Shown one piece after another: positions 7,015-15,375 of a stretch of 64,000 nucleotides of DNA (within the stretch, counting starts at the first letter, position 1; every line of letters starts with the position of its first letter). Made by a program: the position numbers and the translations under genes. The notes beneath the pieces are model-generated. The model had not been told where the DNA came from. It searched no databases and worked only from the letters and a program-made list of their open reading frames with translations. The stretch comes from Delftia acidovorans (GTDB lineage Bacteria; Pseudomonadota; Gammaproteobacteria; Burkholderiales; Burkholderiaceae_C): NCBI GenBank assembly GCA_031286585.1, contig JAITUC010000019.1, positions 1 through 64,000 of the forward strand, given 5' to 3'.

Positions 7015-7907
7015 GCCAGCGCTCCTTGTTCCTGTGCCAAGTCCAGGCCGAACAGCTCGGCCACGGTGCGGCGCACGTTGACACGCACCATCTCACGGCG
7101 GAAATCCGCCGAGCCACGCAGGTCCGATACCGGTTTGATATCGGCCGCGACAATCTCGCCCGCCTCGGCGGCCACGGCCCAGGTGATGGCACGGCCCTCA
7201 AGAAAGTCCTCGGCGCGCCGCTGGCGCACCGGTATGGGCGTGGAGGCGCCCACGACCAGGCGCGCATCGCGGCAGATGCCGTTGGCGGTGCGCGCCACCA
7301 GGGCCACGCTGGCCAGCGGCCGGTGTTCGGCCGCCGTGCGCAGAAAGCGTGTGTAGACACCGCTGCGCCGGGCATCGCCTTCTCCCATGTGCGGCACGCG
7401 GATCTCGCTGACGATCTCGTCGCCTTCCAGCGCCGTGGCGTAGTAGTCGACCAGGAAATCCTCGATGCCCAGCAGGCGCTCACCTCTTGCGCTGGCCAGC
7501 ACAATCTGGGCGTCCAATGCCATCAGGCAGCCTGGCGGATCGGTGGAGGGATCGGCATAGCAGAGATTGCCGCCCACCGTTCCCTGGTTGCGCACCTGGG
7601 GATTGGCCATGCGCTGCGCCATGCCGGCCAGCACCGGGTAGTGGCGCAGCACCAGCGGCGATGCCGCCAGTTCGGCATGGCGCACCAGGGCTCCGATGCG
7701 CAGACCGCTTGCTGGATCGAAGTGCAAGCCGCGCAGCGCGTCGATGCCGGCGAGCGATACCAGGTGCGTGGGCGCGAGCATGCGCTGGCGCAGGCCCAGC
7801 ATCAAGGCCGTGCCGCCTGCGATCACGCGGCAGTCCTCGCCCAACTCGGCCAGCAATCGGCTGGCCTCGGCCACCGAGGTGGGTTGCAGAAAATCGAAGT
7901 CATGCAT
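7011..7907 (-). CDS. Molybdenum hydroxylase medium subunit, FAD-binding
   Basis: 298 residues from the ATG at 7907, with a consensus AGGAGG ahead and an eight-base overlap with the large-subunit stop. The FAD-binding motifs of the family are clear: VIAGGTALM (about residues 28-36) and QGTVGGNLCYADPSTDPP (about 110-126), followed by the CO dehydrogenase flavoprotein C-terminal domain. It accepts electrons from the 2Fe-2S subunit and hands them to an external acceptor. No extra 4Fe-4S loop, as found in 4-hydroxybenzoyl-CoA reductase, is visible, so the reductive aromatic-CoA route is less likely than an oxidative hydroxylation. Confidence 0.93.
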   Translation of the reverse strand: MHDFDFLQPTSVAEASRLLAELGEDCRVIAGGTALMLGLRQRMLAPTHLVSLAGIDALRGLHFDPASGLRIGALVRHAELAASPLVLRHYPVLAGMAQRMANPQVRNQGTVGGNLCYADPSTDPPGCLMALDAQIVLASARGERLLGIEDFLVDYYATALEGDEIVSEIRVPHMGEGDARRSGVYTRFLRTAAEHRPLASVALVARTANGICRDARLVVGASTPIPVRQRRAEDFLEGRAITWAVAAEAGEIVAADIKPVSDLRGSADFRREMVRVNVRRTVAELFGLDLAQEQGALA

Positions 7908-10194
7908 GGCGGTCCTCCTCGGCGCGGGTGCGCAGCGCGGCCAGGATTTTTTCGGGCGTGATCGGCAGGTCATGGATACGCACGCCGATGGCGTCATATA
8001 CGGCGTTGGCAATCGCAGGCGCACCCGGCAGGATGGCGGTTTCGCTGGCACCTTTGGCGCCATAGGGGCCGTTCGGATCGTCGGACTCGACGAAGCCGCC
8101 ACGCAACAAGGGCACGGCGTCGGCCGTGGGCATGGTGTAGTCGGCGAAGTTGCCGTTGGCCAGGCGCCCGCCCTCCAGGTGCAGTTGCTCGTAAAGTGCC
8201 CAGCCCATGGCCTGGACGGTGGCGCCATTGGTCTGGCCGTGGATGGCGACGGGGTTCAGCGCCTTGCCGCAGTCGTCGGCCACATAGCTGTCAAGTACCC
8301 GGACCTGGCCGGTTTCCGTATCGACCTCGACCTCCACGGCCTGGGCCGCGAAGGAATAGGCCGGCGCGATGTTGCCGTGGAGCTGGGCATCGTGCATCTG
8401 TGTCCGGGCGTCCCAGGTGTGGCTGACCTGTATGCCCTCGCCGCCATGGCGCCAGATGTGCTGGCGTGCGAGCTCGGCCAGGCCTGTCGCGCGGTCGGTG
8501 CCGCGCACGCGCACCTGGCCATCGACCAGTTCCAGGTCGTCGACCTGCGCCTCCAGCACGATGGCGGCCAGGGCCAGCAGCTTGCTGCGGGCGGCCTGCG
8601 CGGCACCTATGGCGGCATTGCCTGCAGCCATGGTCACGCGCGAGGCCAGCGAACCTATGGCGAAGGGCGTGCTATCCGTGTCGGGCGCGGCCACGCGGAC
8701 CTGAGACAGCGGCAGCGAGAGTTCATGCGCGACGATCTGGCTGAGCATGGTCGCCGCGCCCTGGCCCATGTCGCACTCACCGCTGAGAACAAGCACGTGG
8801 CCGTCCTCATGGATGCGCACGACCACGGTGGAGCCGTCCCAGTTGCCCATGGTGCGGTTGCCGCTGACATGCATGGCCGCGGCCATGCCCAGGCCCCTGC
8901 GACGGGCACCACAGGCTTGGCGGGGCTGGGCGCGCTTGCCGCGCCAGTCGATGGCATCGGTGGCCTGGTCTATGCATTCCTTGAGGCCGGCGCTGCCGAT
9001 CTTCCAGCCATGCACGGTCACGTCGCCGGCTTGCACCGCGTTGAGCTTGTGGACCTCGGCCGGGTCCAGCCCCAGTTGCCCGGCCATGGTGTGGATGTGG
9101 CTGTTGAGCGCGAACAGCATCTGCGTGCCGCCAAAGCCGCGGAACGCGCCGTGCGGCGGATTGTTGGTATAGACCAGGGTCGCATGCGAGCGCACGTTGC
9201 CTTGCCTGTGCATGTTGTCGCTGCGCATGGCGCTGACGTGCATGACCTCGGCCGACAGGCCCGCATAGGCGCCGCACTCGGCAATGATGCGCACCTGCTT
9301 GGCGAGGATGCGGCCGTCGCGCGCCATGCCCAGCTTGAGCGTGATGCGCTCGGGCACGCTGGAGCAGCAGGCCAGGAAGTCCTCCAGCCGGTTGTTGACC
9401 AGGCGGACGGGCCGCCCTGTGCGCAGGGCCAGCAGGCCTGCGACGAGCTGGTTGTCGTCCTCGACGATCTTGCCGCCAAAGCCGCCCCCCGTCGTGGCCT
9501 GTACCACGCGGATACCGGACACAGGCACTTCCAGCGCCGCCGCCAGCCGGGCACGCGCCAGGAAGACCGACTGTGTGGACGTCTGTACCAGCAGCCGCCC
9601 CTCCGCATCGATGGAGGCCAGCGTGGCCATGGGCTCCAGATAGCCAGGGTACTGGGCATGCGTGGTGTAGGTGGCTTCATGGATGAGATCGGCTGCAGCA
9701 AAGCCTGCGTCGGGATCTCCGCGCTCAAAACGGATCTCGTGCGCAATATTGCCGCGGCCCGGGTGCACGCCTGGCGCCTCTTCATCGAGAGCCTCATCTG
9801 GCGAGAGGATGGCGGGCAGCTCTTCGTACTCGACCTCGATCAGGTCCAGCGCATCGCGAGCGATCTCTTCCGTGGAAGCGGCCACGGCCGCGACCTCCTC
9901 GCCTGCGAAGCGCACCAGGCCATCGGCCAGGATGCGCCGCTCCTTGTGGCTCACGCCCCAGGGCGTGCGCGGAGCGTCTGCCCCGGTCAGCACGGCTTTC
10001 ACACCGGGCAGCGCACGCGCGGCGGCAGTGTCGATGCGCACGATGCGCGCATGGGGATAGGGGCTGCGCAGCACCTTGGCGTGCAGCATGCCCGGCAGCT
10101 TGAGGTCGCCTGCGTACTGGGCGCGGCCCAGCACCTTGGACAGCGCCGTGACCTGGGCCGTTTCGCGGCCCAGAGTGGAATTCGATGGCTTCAT
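7900..10194 (-). CDS. Molybdenum hydroxylase large (catalytic) subunit, xanthine-dehydrogenase family
   Basis: 764 residues. Residues 15-125 are the aldehyde oxidase/xanthine dehydrogenase a/b hammerhead domain; the rest binds the molybdopterin cofactor. The conserved substrate loop reads GAFRGFGGTQ (349-358), not the Cys-bearing AYRCSFR loop of true aerobic CO dehydrogenase, so it is not CoxL form I. The catalytic Glu lies in GAKGASE (Glu718), and other cofactor contacts are in TGGGFGGK and ECDMGQGAA. It should hydroxylate a carbon next to nitrogen or a carbonyl, with water as oxygen source. The real substrate is unknown: nicotinate-, quinoline- or aromatic-type compounds are all possible. 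It starts one base after the upstream receptor gene stops and is therefore in that operon. Confidence 0.92.
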   Translation of the reverse strand: MKPSNSTLGRETAQVTALSKVLGRAQYAGDLKLPGMLHAKVLRSPYPHARIVRIDTAAARALPGVKAVLTGADAPRTPWGVSHKERRILADGLVRFAGEEVAAVAASTEEIARDALDLIEVEYEELPAILSPDEALDEEAPGVHPGRGNIAHEIRFERGDPDAGFAAADLIHEATYTTHAQYPGYLEPMATLASIDAEGRLLVQTSTQSVFLARARLAAALEVPVSGIRVVQATTGGGFGGKIVEDDNQLVAGLLALRTGRPVRLVNNRLEDFLACCSSVPERITLKLGMARDGRILAKQVRIIAECGAYAGLSAEVMHVSAMRSDNMHRQGNVRSHATLVYTNNPPHGAFRGFGGTQMLFALNSHIHTMAGQLGLDPAEVHKLNAVQAGDVTVHGWKIGSAGLKECIDQATDAIDWRGKRAQPRQACGARRRGLGMAAAMHVSGNRTMGNWDGSTVVVRIHEDGHVLVLSGECDMGQGAATMLSQIVAHELSLPLSQVRVAAPDTDSTPFAIGSLASRVTMAAGNAAIGAAQAARSKLLALAAIVLEAQVDDLELVDGQVRVRGTDRATGLAELARQHIWRHGGEGIQVSHTWDARTQMHDAQLHGNIAPAYSFAAQAVEVEVDTETGQVRVLDSYVADDCGKALNPVAIHGQTNGATVQAMGWALYEQLHLEGGRLANGNFADYTMPTADAVPLLRGGFVESDDPNGPYGAKGASETAILPGAPAIANAVYDAIGVRIHDLPITPEKILAALRTRAEEDRHA

Positions 10195-10195
10195 G

Positions 10196-11179
10196 TCATT
10201 CCGCCGTGATGCCGAGTTCGCGGATCACCTTGCCCAGCCGCTCGTAGTCGGCAGCATTGGCATCGGCCAGAACCTGGGGAGGCCCGCCCACGGGTACTGC
10301 GCCGAAGGTGGCCATCCTGGCCGCCACATCGGGCATCCTGAGGATCTCGTTGAGGTGCGTATTCAGGATCTGCACCACGGCGGCCGGCGTGCCCTTGGGA
10401 GCAAAGAAGCCATTCCAGGCGCCGGCGGCGATGTCCTTGTAGCCCAGCTCCGCCAGTGAAGGCACGTCGGGCAGCAGCGGCGAGCGCCTGGGATCGGTCA
10501 CGGCCAGTGCCCGCAGCTTGCCCGCCTGGATGTACTGCGCCACCGGCCCGAGCGTGACATAGGCCAGCCCCACATGGCCGGCCGCCACATCGTTGACGGC
10601 CGGCGCCACGCCACGATAGGGCACATGCTGGATTTTCACGCCGGCGGCACGGTTCAGCCATTCGGCGCCTATGTGCATGGGCGAGCCCGCGCCCGGGCTG
10701 GCATAGCTGAGCGCCTGGCCGGCCTTGGCAGCAGCCACCATGTCGGCCACGCTCTTGAAGCCCGTGGAGGGATGGGCCACGAGCAGCACGGCCTGGCTGG
10801 CTGTCTGGATCACCGGCGCGAACCCTTTCAAGGGATCGTAGGTCGCGGCCGGTGGCAGCCTCATCACCATGGGCGCGATGGTGAAGGGATTGGGCGTGAA
10901 CAGCAGCGTGTAGCCGTCAGGCACGGCCCGCGCCACCAGATTGTTCCCCAGGGTGCCACCAGCGCCGGGCCGGTTATCCACCACCACAGGCTGGCGCAGC
11001 CGTGCAGAAAGCTTTTCGGCGAACAGGCGCGCCATGGCGTCCGTGTCACCACCTGCGGGATAGGCGACCACGACGGTGATCGGCCTGGCGGGATAGTCCT
11101 GGGCAAAGGCCGGGCCACAGGCAGCGGTGGCCAGGGCCAATGCTGCAATGGTCAGGCCGTACCGACGATGGGGGTTCAT
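10196..11179 (-). CDS. Bug-type tripartite tricarboxylate receptor (periplasmic binding protein)
   Basis: 327 residues from the ATG at 11179 (AGGAG upstream). Residues 1-26 are a signal peptide ending AFA, before QDYPARPITVVV, the hallmark opening of Bug/TctC receptors. Family motifs follow: YPAGGDTDAMAR, NRPGAGGTLGNN, and PYRGVAPAVNDVAAGHV. Bug proteins bind carboxylated or amide ligands in the periplasm. No TctA or TctB membrane gene is present, so the receptor is orphan, as is common in Burkholderiales. As the first gene of the hydroxylase operon, it probably senses or captures the hydroxylase substrate or a precursor. The ligand is not predictable from sequence. Confidence 0.93.
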   Translation of the reverse strand: MNPHRRYGLTIAALALATAACGPAFAQDYPARPITVVVAYPAGGDTDAMARLFAEKLSARLRQPVVVDNRPGAGGTLGNNLVARAVPDGYTLLFTPNPFTIAPMVMRLPPAATYDPLKGFAPVIQTASQAVLLVAHPSTGFKSVADMVAAAKAGQALSYASPGAGSPMHIGAEWLNRAAGVKIQHVPYRGVAPAVNDVAAGHVGLAYVTLGPVAQYIQAGKLRALAVTDPRRSPLLPDVPSLAELGYKDIAAGAWNGFFAPKGTPAAVVQILNTHLNEILRMPDVAARMATFGAVPVGGPPQVLADANAADYERLGKVIRELGITAE

Positions 11180-11270
11180 CACTGGCTCCTGGGAAAGTCT
11201 GGACATGCAGGGATCGATGACCGGCATGGCCGCATGGGCTGGCTAGGGGATGGATTTCAATATTTCACTT

Positions 11271-11294
11271 CAATGTTCCATATATAAAACATTG
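11271..11294. promoter_or_regulatory. Candidate inverted-repeat operator near the hydroxylase operon start
   Basis: CAATGTT and AACATTG form a perfect 7-bp inverted repeat with a ten-base AT-rich spacer. It lies about 95 bases upstream of the receptor start codon in the divergent intergenic region, where a minus-strand promoter is expected. It may be a second regulator site or part of the promoter. Confidence 0.4.
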
Positions 11295-11328
11295 ACTCTC
11301 TAAAGAATCCAGTTCGAATTTTCGTCAA

Positions 11329-11348
11329 TAAGTTGATCGATCAACTTA
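11329..11348. promoter_or_regulatory. 20-bp perfect palindrome, probable MarR operator
   Basis: TAAGTTGATCGATCAACTTA is a perfect palindrome in the AT-rich gap between the hydroxylase operon and the divergent marR-type gene, 89 bases ahead of the marR ATG. MarR dimers bind palindromes of this length, and divergently placed MarR regulators usually control both the neighbour operon and themselves. The binding is inferred from position and symmetry only. Confidence 0.65.
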
Positions 11349-11436
11349 CCGAAACCACCAATTGACTAGATTCAAATTTATTCAAATTTCTTCACCAGGC
11401 AAACATCCAGCCACCTGTGAAACAATCGAGAAAATC

Positions 11437-11991
11437 ATGTCCCATCCGCCTTCTCCTCCTCCCCTGGCCGCCGCGCCCGCGATCAATCCCTGGGCCGACC
11501 TTGATGAAGCCGGCAGCGGCCTCACCGTCGATACCTTCCTGACCACCCTGATGAGCCAGGTCGGCAATGCCCTGCGGCGCACCATCACCGTCCCCTATGC
11601 CGATGCGGCAGAGCTGACGGTGTCGGAATGGCGCCTGCTGGCCCTGATCGCCCATGCGGGCGAGCTGCCGTTCAGCGCGCTGGTGCTGCAATCCACCTCG
11701 GATAAAGCGTTGGTCAGCCGCACGCTGCGGCTGCTCGAAGACCGCGGCCTGGTGACGCTGCAGGCGCAGGGCTCCACGCCGCGCAAGAAGATCCTGTGTG
11801 CCATCACGCCGGCGGGCCGGCAACTGCATGATGAGGTGATGCCCGTTGCACGGCGCCACCAGGCCGCCGCACTGCGCGTGCTGTCACAGGAGGAGCGGGA
11901 GGTCATGCACCGTGTGCTGATCAAGCTGCACGGCTATTGCCAGACAAGCCAGGCCGGCCAGGCAAAGGTGAACGAAGGCCGGGAAAACTGA
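11437..11991 (+). CDS. MarR-family transcriptional regulator
   Basis: 184 residues from the ATG at 11437; a TTG at 11362 is in frame but would place coding sequence over the regulatory region. The winged helix spans about residues 60-130 (LTVSEWRLLALIAH, ALVLQSTSDKALVSRTLRLLEDRGLVTLQAQGSTPRKKILCAITPAGRQL). The N-terminus is Pro/Ala-rich, a short disordered lead. It is divergent from the receptor-hydroxylase operon, with a perfect palindrome between, so it probably represses that operon until an aromatic or related ligand binds. It converges on the nucleotidyltransferase gene, one base apart. Confidence 0.88.
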   Translation: MSHPPSPPPLAAAPAINPWADLDEAGSGLTVDTFLTTLMSQVGNALRRTITVPYADAAELTVSEWRLLALIAHAGELPFSALVLQSTSDKALVSRTLRLLEDRGLVTLQAQGSTPRKKILCAITPAGRQLHDEVMPVARRHQAAALRVLSQEEREVMHRVLIKLHGYCQTSQAGQAKVNEGREN

Positions 11992-11992
11992 A

Positions 11993-12565
11993 TCAGCCGG
12001 CCTCGCGCCGTGCTTGCAACAGGGCCTCGGCACGCGCCAGATCGTCCAGGGTGTCGATGTCGGTGAGCACGCCGGCATCGTCCACCGCCACCTGGACCAC
12101 ATTTCCCGCCTCGCGCAGCGCCTTCAGCACCGGCGCCCCGCCCTTCTCGCCGCGCAATGCCATCAGCGCCTCGCCGCAGGCCGCCCCAAAACCTACGGGA
12201 TGCCCCCATTGGCCTTCATGAAGGGGCTGCGCCGCCTGCGCTCCGCTGCGCAGCGCATCGGCCACCTTCAGCAGCGTCTGCGGGCTCACCAGCGGCAGGT
12301 CGGCCGGCAACACCAGCCAGCCCGGCGCATCTGCCGTGGCACGCACGGCGGCGGCCAGCGAGTCGCCCATGCCCGGGTGGCCTGCATCCTCCAGGTGCCA
12401 GGGCAGACCACTGGCGCGCACGGCGGCCAGCGTGTGGTCGATGACCGTGCTGCCGCCCAGCGGCGCGGACAGCTTGTGCATGGTGCCGCCCGAGGCCAGG
12501 AAACGCGCGCCGCGGCCCGAGGCGAGGATGAGCACGCAAGGACAGTCTTTGAAGTCTGTGAGCAT
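11993..12565 (-). CDS. MobA/MocA-like molybdopterin nucleotidyltransferase
   Basis: 190 residues from the ATG at 12565; a TTG at 12571 also fits. The nucleotide-binding opening [11 protein letters not shown] (about residues 11-21) is the LAxGxGxRF signature with Ser for Ala, and [15 protein letters not shown] carries the metal-binding Asp. Members of this family load CMP or GMP onto molybdopterin. Hydroxylases of the xanthine dehydrogenase family use the cytosine form, so this gene likely supplies cofactor to the enzyme at 5.7-10.2 kb. It is not in the same operon, being on the far side of marR on the minus strand. A role in other NTP-transfer reactions cannot be excluded. Confidence 0.8.
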   Translation of the reverse strand: MLTDFKDCPCVLILASGRGARFLASGGTMHKLSAPLGGSTVIDHTLAAVRASGLPWHLEDAGHPGMGDSLAAAVRATADAPGWLVLPADLPLVSPQTLLKVADALRSGAQAAQPLHEGQWGHPVGFGAACGEALMALRGEKGGAPVLKALREAGNVVQVAVDDAGVLTDIDTLDDLARAEALLQARREAG

Positions 12566-12617
12566 GCGCAACTTTAGCGTGCCGAATCAGGCGGCCGGCG
12601 CAGGCACAATGCTGGCC

Positions 12618-13265
12618 ATGAGCAGCATTTCCACCTCGATCGCCGATCTGCGCAAAAGCTACGAGCGCGCGGAACTGAGCGAATCGGCCTCCCTGGCCGA
12701 TCCGCTGCAGCAGTTTGACCAATGGCTGCAGGAAGCCCTGAACGCCCAGGTGCCCGAGCCCAATGCCATGACGCTGGCCACCGTGGGAGGCGACCTGCGG
12801 CCCAGCACGCGCATCGTGCTCATCAAGGGCTATGACGAGCGCGGCCTGGTCTGGTACACCAACTACGACAGCCGCAAGGGCCAGCAACTGGCGGGCAATC
12901 CGTTTGCAGCGCTGCAGTTCCACTGGGTGGAGCTTGAGCGCGTGGTGCGCATCGAGGGCCGCGTGGAAAAGGTCAGCGATGCCGAAAGCGATGCCTACTT
13001 CAACAGCCGCCCGCTGGACTCGCGCATCGGTGCCTGGGCCAGTCCGCAAAGCCAGGTCATCAGCGGCCGCAGCGTGCTGGTGGCCAATGCGGCCAAGTAC
13101 GGCGCGCAATTCCTGCTGAACCCGCCGCGCCCGCCGCACTGGGGTGGATTCAGGCTCGTGCCCGAGCGCTGGGAATTCTGGCAAGGCCGCAAGAGCCGGC
13201 TGCACGACCGCCTGTGCTACCAGCTTGAATCTGGAACCTGGCTGCGCCAGCGCCTGGCGCCCTGA
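12618..13265 (+). CDS. pdxH: Pyridoxamine 5'-phosphate oxidase
   Basis: 215 residues from the ATG at 12618; an ATG nine bases earlier is possible. The opening [14 protein letters not shown] and the FMN-binding core ([26 protein letters not shown]) are diagnostic, as are the C-terminal [20 protein letters not shown] and the end RQRLAP. The enzyme oxidises pyridoxamine or pyridoxine 5'-phosphate to pyridoxal 5'-phosphate with FMN and oxygen, in the cytoplasm. Length is usual for the family. It stands alone, convergent with the transporter gene downstream. Confidence 0.95.
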   Translation: MSSISTSIADLRKSYERAELSESASLADPLQQFDQWLQEALNAQVPEPNAMTLATVGGDLRPSTRIVLIKGYDERGLVWYTNYDSRKGQQLAGNPFAALQFHWVELERVVRIEGRVEKVSDAESDAYFNSRPLDSRIGAWASPQSQVISGRSVLVANAAKYGAQFLLNPPRPPHWGGFRLVPERWEFWQGRKSRLHDRLCYQLESGTWLRQRLAP

Positions 13266-13296
13266 CTCCCTGGATTGCTGGCGCTGCTGAAACCCA

Positions 13297-14250
13297 TCAG
13301 CCCAGCAGGCGCTGGGCCAGCCACAGCATCAGCGGCACGGTAAGCAAGGCCAGCGACGTGGACACCGCAATGCTGGCGGATACCTCCTCCTGCATCACGC
13401 CATAGCGCTGCGTGAAAAGGAACACGTTGGCCCCCACGGGCAGTGCCGCCGCCGTGAACATCACGGCCACCGGCAGACCGCCCAGACCGAAGGCCCAGGC
13501 CAGCGCAAGCAGCAGCAGCGGATGCGCCAGGTTCTTGACCAGCGCGATGCCCACTGCCTCGCGCAGGTTCTGGCCCACCTTGGTATACGCCAGGGTCACC
13601 CCCACCAGCAGCAGCGCCATGGGGCCCAGCGCCTGGCCCAAGACCTGCAGGGAGCGGTCCACCACGCCAGGAAGAGCCAGCCCGGTCTGTGCGAACAGCA
13701 GGCCGGCGAGTATGGGCAGCGGCACAGGATGGACGATGCCGTTGCGCACGGCCTGCAGCACCGTGCGCCACATGGGGCGCGGCGCGCTCTGGCCCGAGCG
13801 CTGGTGTTCGCGGGCCTCGGCCAGTTCGAACACGATGGTGGCCGCCGTGAGCAGAATCAGCGCGTGCAGCGAAACAAGGGTGAACAGCGTGACCAGTCCG
13901 CCCTCCCCATAGACCAGCCCCACCAGCGGCACGCCGATCATGACGGTGTTGCTGAACATATTGGCCAGCCCCCGCGCGGCCGAACGCGTGGAAAAGCCCC
14001 CCAGAAGCATGGACACCCCGAAGATCAGCGCAGTCGCCAGGAAATACAGCGCCACGGGCTGAAAGTCCAGCTCCTGTACACGCACAGCGCCCATGGTGCG
14101 GAACAGCAGGGCCGGCGTGAGCACCAGGAAAACGAGGTTGGACAGATCCTTGATGGCAGCGGCACGCACCCAGCCCAGGCGGGCGGCGAGAAAGCCTGCG
14201 CCAATGCAAAGAATGACGGGGATGAGGGAGGCAAAGACGGGAGAGTTCAC
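13297..14250 (-). CDS. AEC-family (auxin efflux carrier) permease
   Basis: 317 residues if the GTG at 14250 is the start. The open frame runs on to 14322, but the extra residues are basic and lie ahead of the first helix, unlike the family. About ten hydrophobic segments are visible in two groups of five, with the family linker in between (ELAEAREHQRSGQSAPRP). Motifs include NTVMIGVPLVGLVYGEGG and the second-half PVGANVFLFTQRYGVMQEEVSASIAVST. AEC proteins move small carboxylates or similar compounds across the inner membrane. The substrate is unknown. No clear ribosome site precedes the GTG. Confidence 0.82.
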   Translation of the reverse strand: MNSPVFASLIPVILCIGAGFLAARLGWVRAAAIKDLSNLVFLVLTPALLFRTMGAVRVQELDFQPVALYFLATALIFGVSMLLGGFSTRSAARGLANMFSNTVMIGVPLVGLVYGEGGLVTLFTLVSLHALILLTAATIVFELAEAREHQRSGQSAPRPMWRTVLQAVRNGIVHPVPLPILAGLLFAQTGLALPGVVDRSLQVLGQALGPMALLLVGVTLAYTKVGQNLREAVGIALVKNLAHPLLLLALAWAFGLGGLPVAVMFTAAALPVGANVFLFTQRYGVMQEEVSASIAVSTSLALLTVPLMLWLAQRLLG

Positions 14251-14330
14251 TGAAGCGGGGTCGGGAGGCTGCGCCTGCGCGGGCTTGCGGCGCGCGCAGA
14301 TTATGCGCCGCAGGCCCGGCACGGCTTCAT

Positions 14331-15242
14331 TCAGGCTTCTTCCAGGGCCTCGAAGGCCTGCGCCAGATGGTCGATCAGCAGCCGAACGGCCGGCAATTGC
14401 CCGCGCCTGGATGCGTACACCACATGGATCAGCTCGCGGCGCGGCTCCCAGCCCGGCAGGACGTTGAGGAGTTCACCGCGCGAGAACTCGCCATCCACGA
14501 ACATGCGCGGCAGTTGCACCACACCCACGCCGGCCAGCGCCGCATCGCGCAGGGTCAGCATGGCGCGCGTGACCAGGCGCGGGTGATGACGGATCTCGGC
14601 AAGTGCACCGTCCGGGCCGTTGAGCACCCATCGGTGCTCGTCCTGCGGCTGGCCCAGGTCCATGCTGGGCAGCCGCTCCAGGTCAGCCGGGCCTGCGGGG
14701 TAGCCCTGTGCCTGCAGCAACGCGGGGCTGGCGACCAGGCACTGCGCCCTTTCGGCCAGCACACGCAGCCTGAGCTCGCTGTCCTCCAGCGGCGGCGGCC
14801 GCACGCGCACGGCCAGGTCCATTCCTTCCGCTACCACGTCGACCCGGCGATTGGTCTCTTCCAGATGCAGCTCCACGCCCGGATGCTGCGCCATGAAATC
14901 GGCCAGCATGGGACCGATGCGCGTGGCCAGCAGCGCCACGGGACAGCTCATGCGCACGATGCCGCGCGGCTCGGCATGGATGAGGGCGATGGACTCCTCG
15001 GCCGCCTCGGCCTCCGTCAGCATGGCGCGGCAATGGACGTAGTAGCTGCGCCCGGCCTCGGTCACAGCAAAGCTGCGCGTGGAACGCATCAGCAGTTGCG
15101 CGCCCAGCCGCTCTTCCAGCAAGGCCACGCGGCGGCTGAGCTTGGATTTGGGAGTTCCCAGGGCACGGCCCGCAGCCGCGAAGCCGCCGTGCTCGACCAC
15201 CTTGGCGAAGTAATAGAGGTCGTTGAGATCGGGCATGCTCAT
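14331..15242 (-). CDS. LysR-family transcriptional regulator
   Basis: 303 residues from the ATG at 15242 (another ATG six bases in). The N-terminal winged helix (MPDLNDLYYFAKVVEHGGFAAAGRALGTPKSKLSRRVALLEERLGAQLL) is typical of the CrgA-like LysR subgroup, followed by the LysR substrate domain. It is divergent from the pirin gene with 133 bases between, a common arrangement for LysR regulators and their targets, so it may control the pirin and the hydrolase after it. The AT-rich gap between them contains ATTTTAAGATTCTCC-like sequence but no firm operator was identified. Confidence 0.9.
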   Translation of the reverse strand: MSMPDLNDLYYFAKVVEHGGFAAAGRALGTPKSKLSRRVALLEERLGAQLLMRSTRSFAVTEAGRSYYVHCRAMLTEAEAAEESIALIHAEPRGIVRMSCPVALLATRIGPMLADFMAQHPGVELHLEETNRRVDVVAEGMDLAVRVRPPPLEDSELRLRVLAERAQCLVASPALLQAQGYPAGPADLERLPSMDLGQPQDEHRWVLNGPDGALAEIRHHPRLVTRAMLTLRDAALAGVGVVQLPRMFVDGEFSRGELLNVLPGWEPRRELIHVVYASRRGQLPAVRLLIDHLAQAFEALEEA

Positions 15243-15375
15243 TGTTCTTAATTCAGGACGATGAAGGCAAATTTTGCCATCTACCGCTTTCATTGTTCAA
15301 ATTTTAAGATTCTCCCATGTGCAAAAAATGGCCCGCGCAAACGCTGCGGCAGCCACGATTCCCAAGGAGAAGCAA

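Noticed and set aside
5712..10194. Aerobic carbon monoxide dehydrogenase (CoxLMS)
   Set aside because: The large subunit has GAFRGFGGTQ where true form I enzymes have a Cys-bearing AYRCSFR loop, so CO oxidation is not supported.
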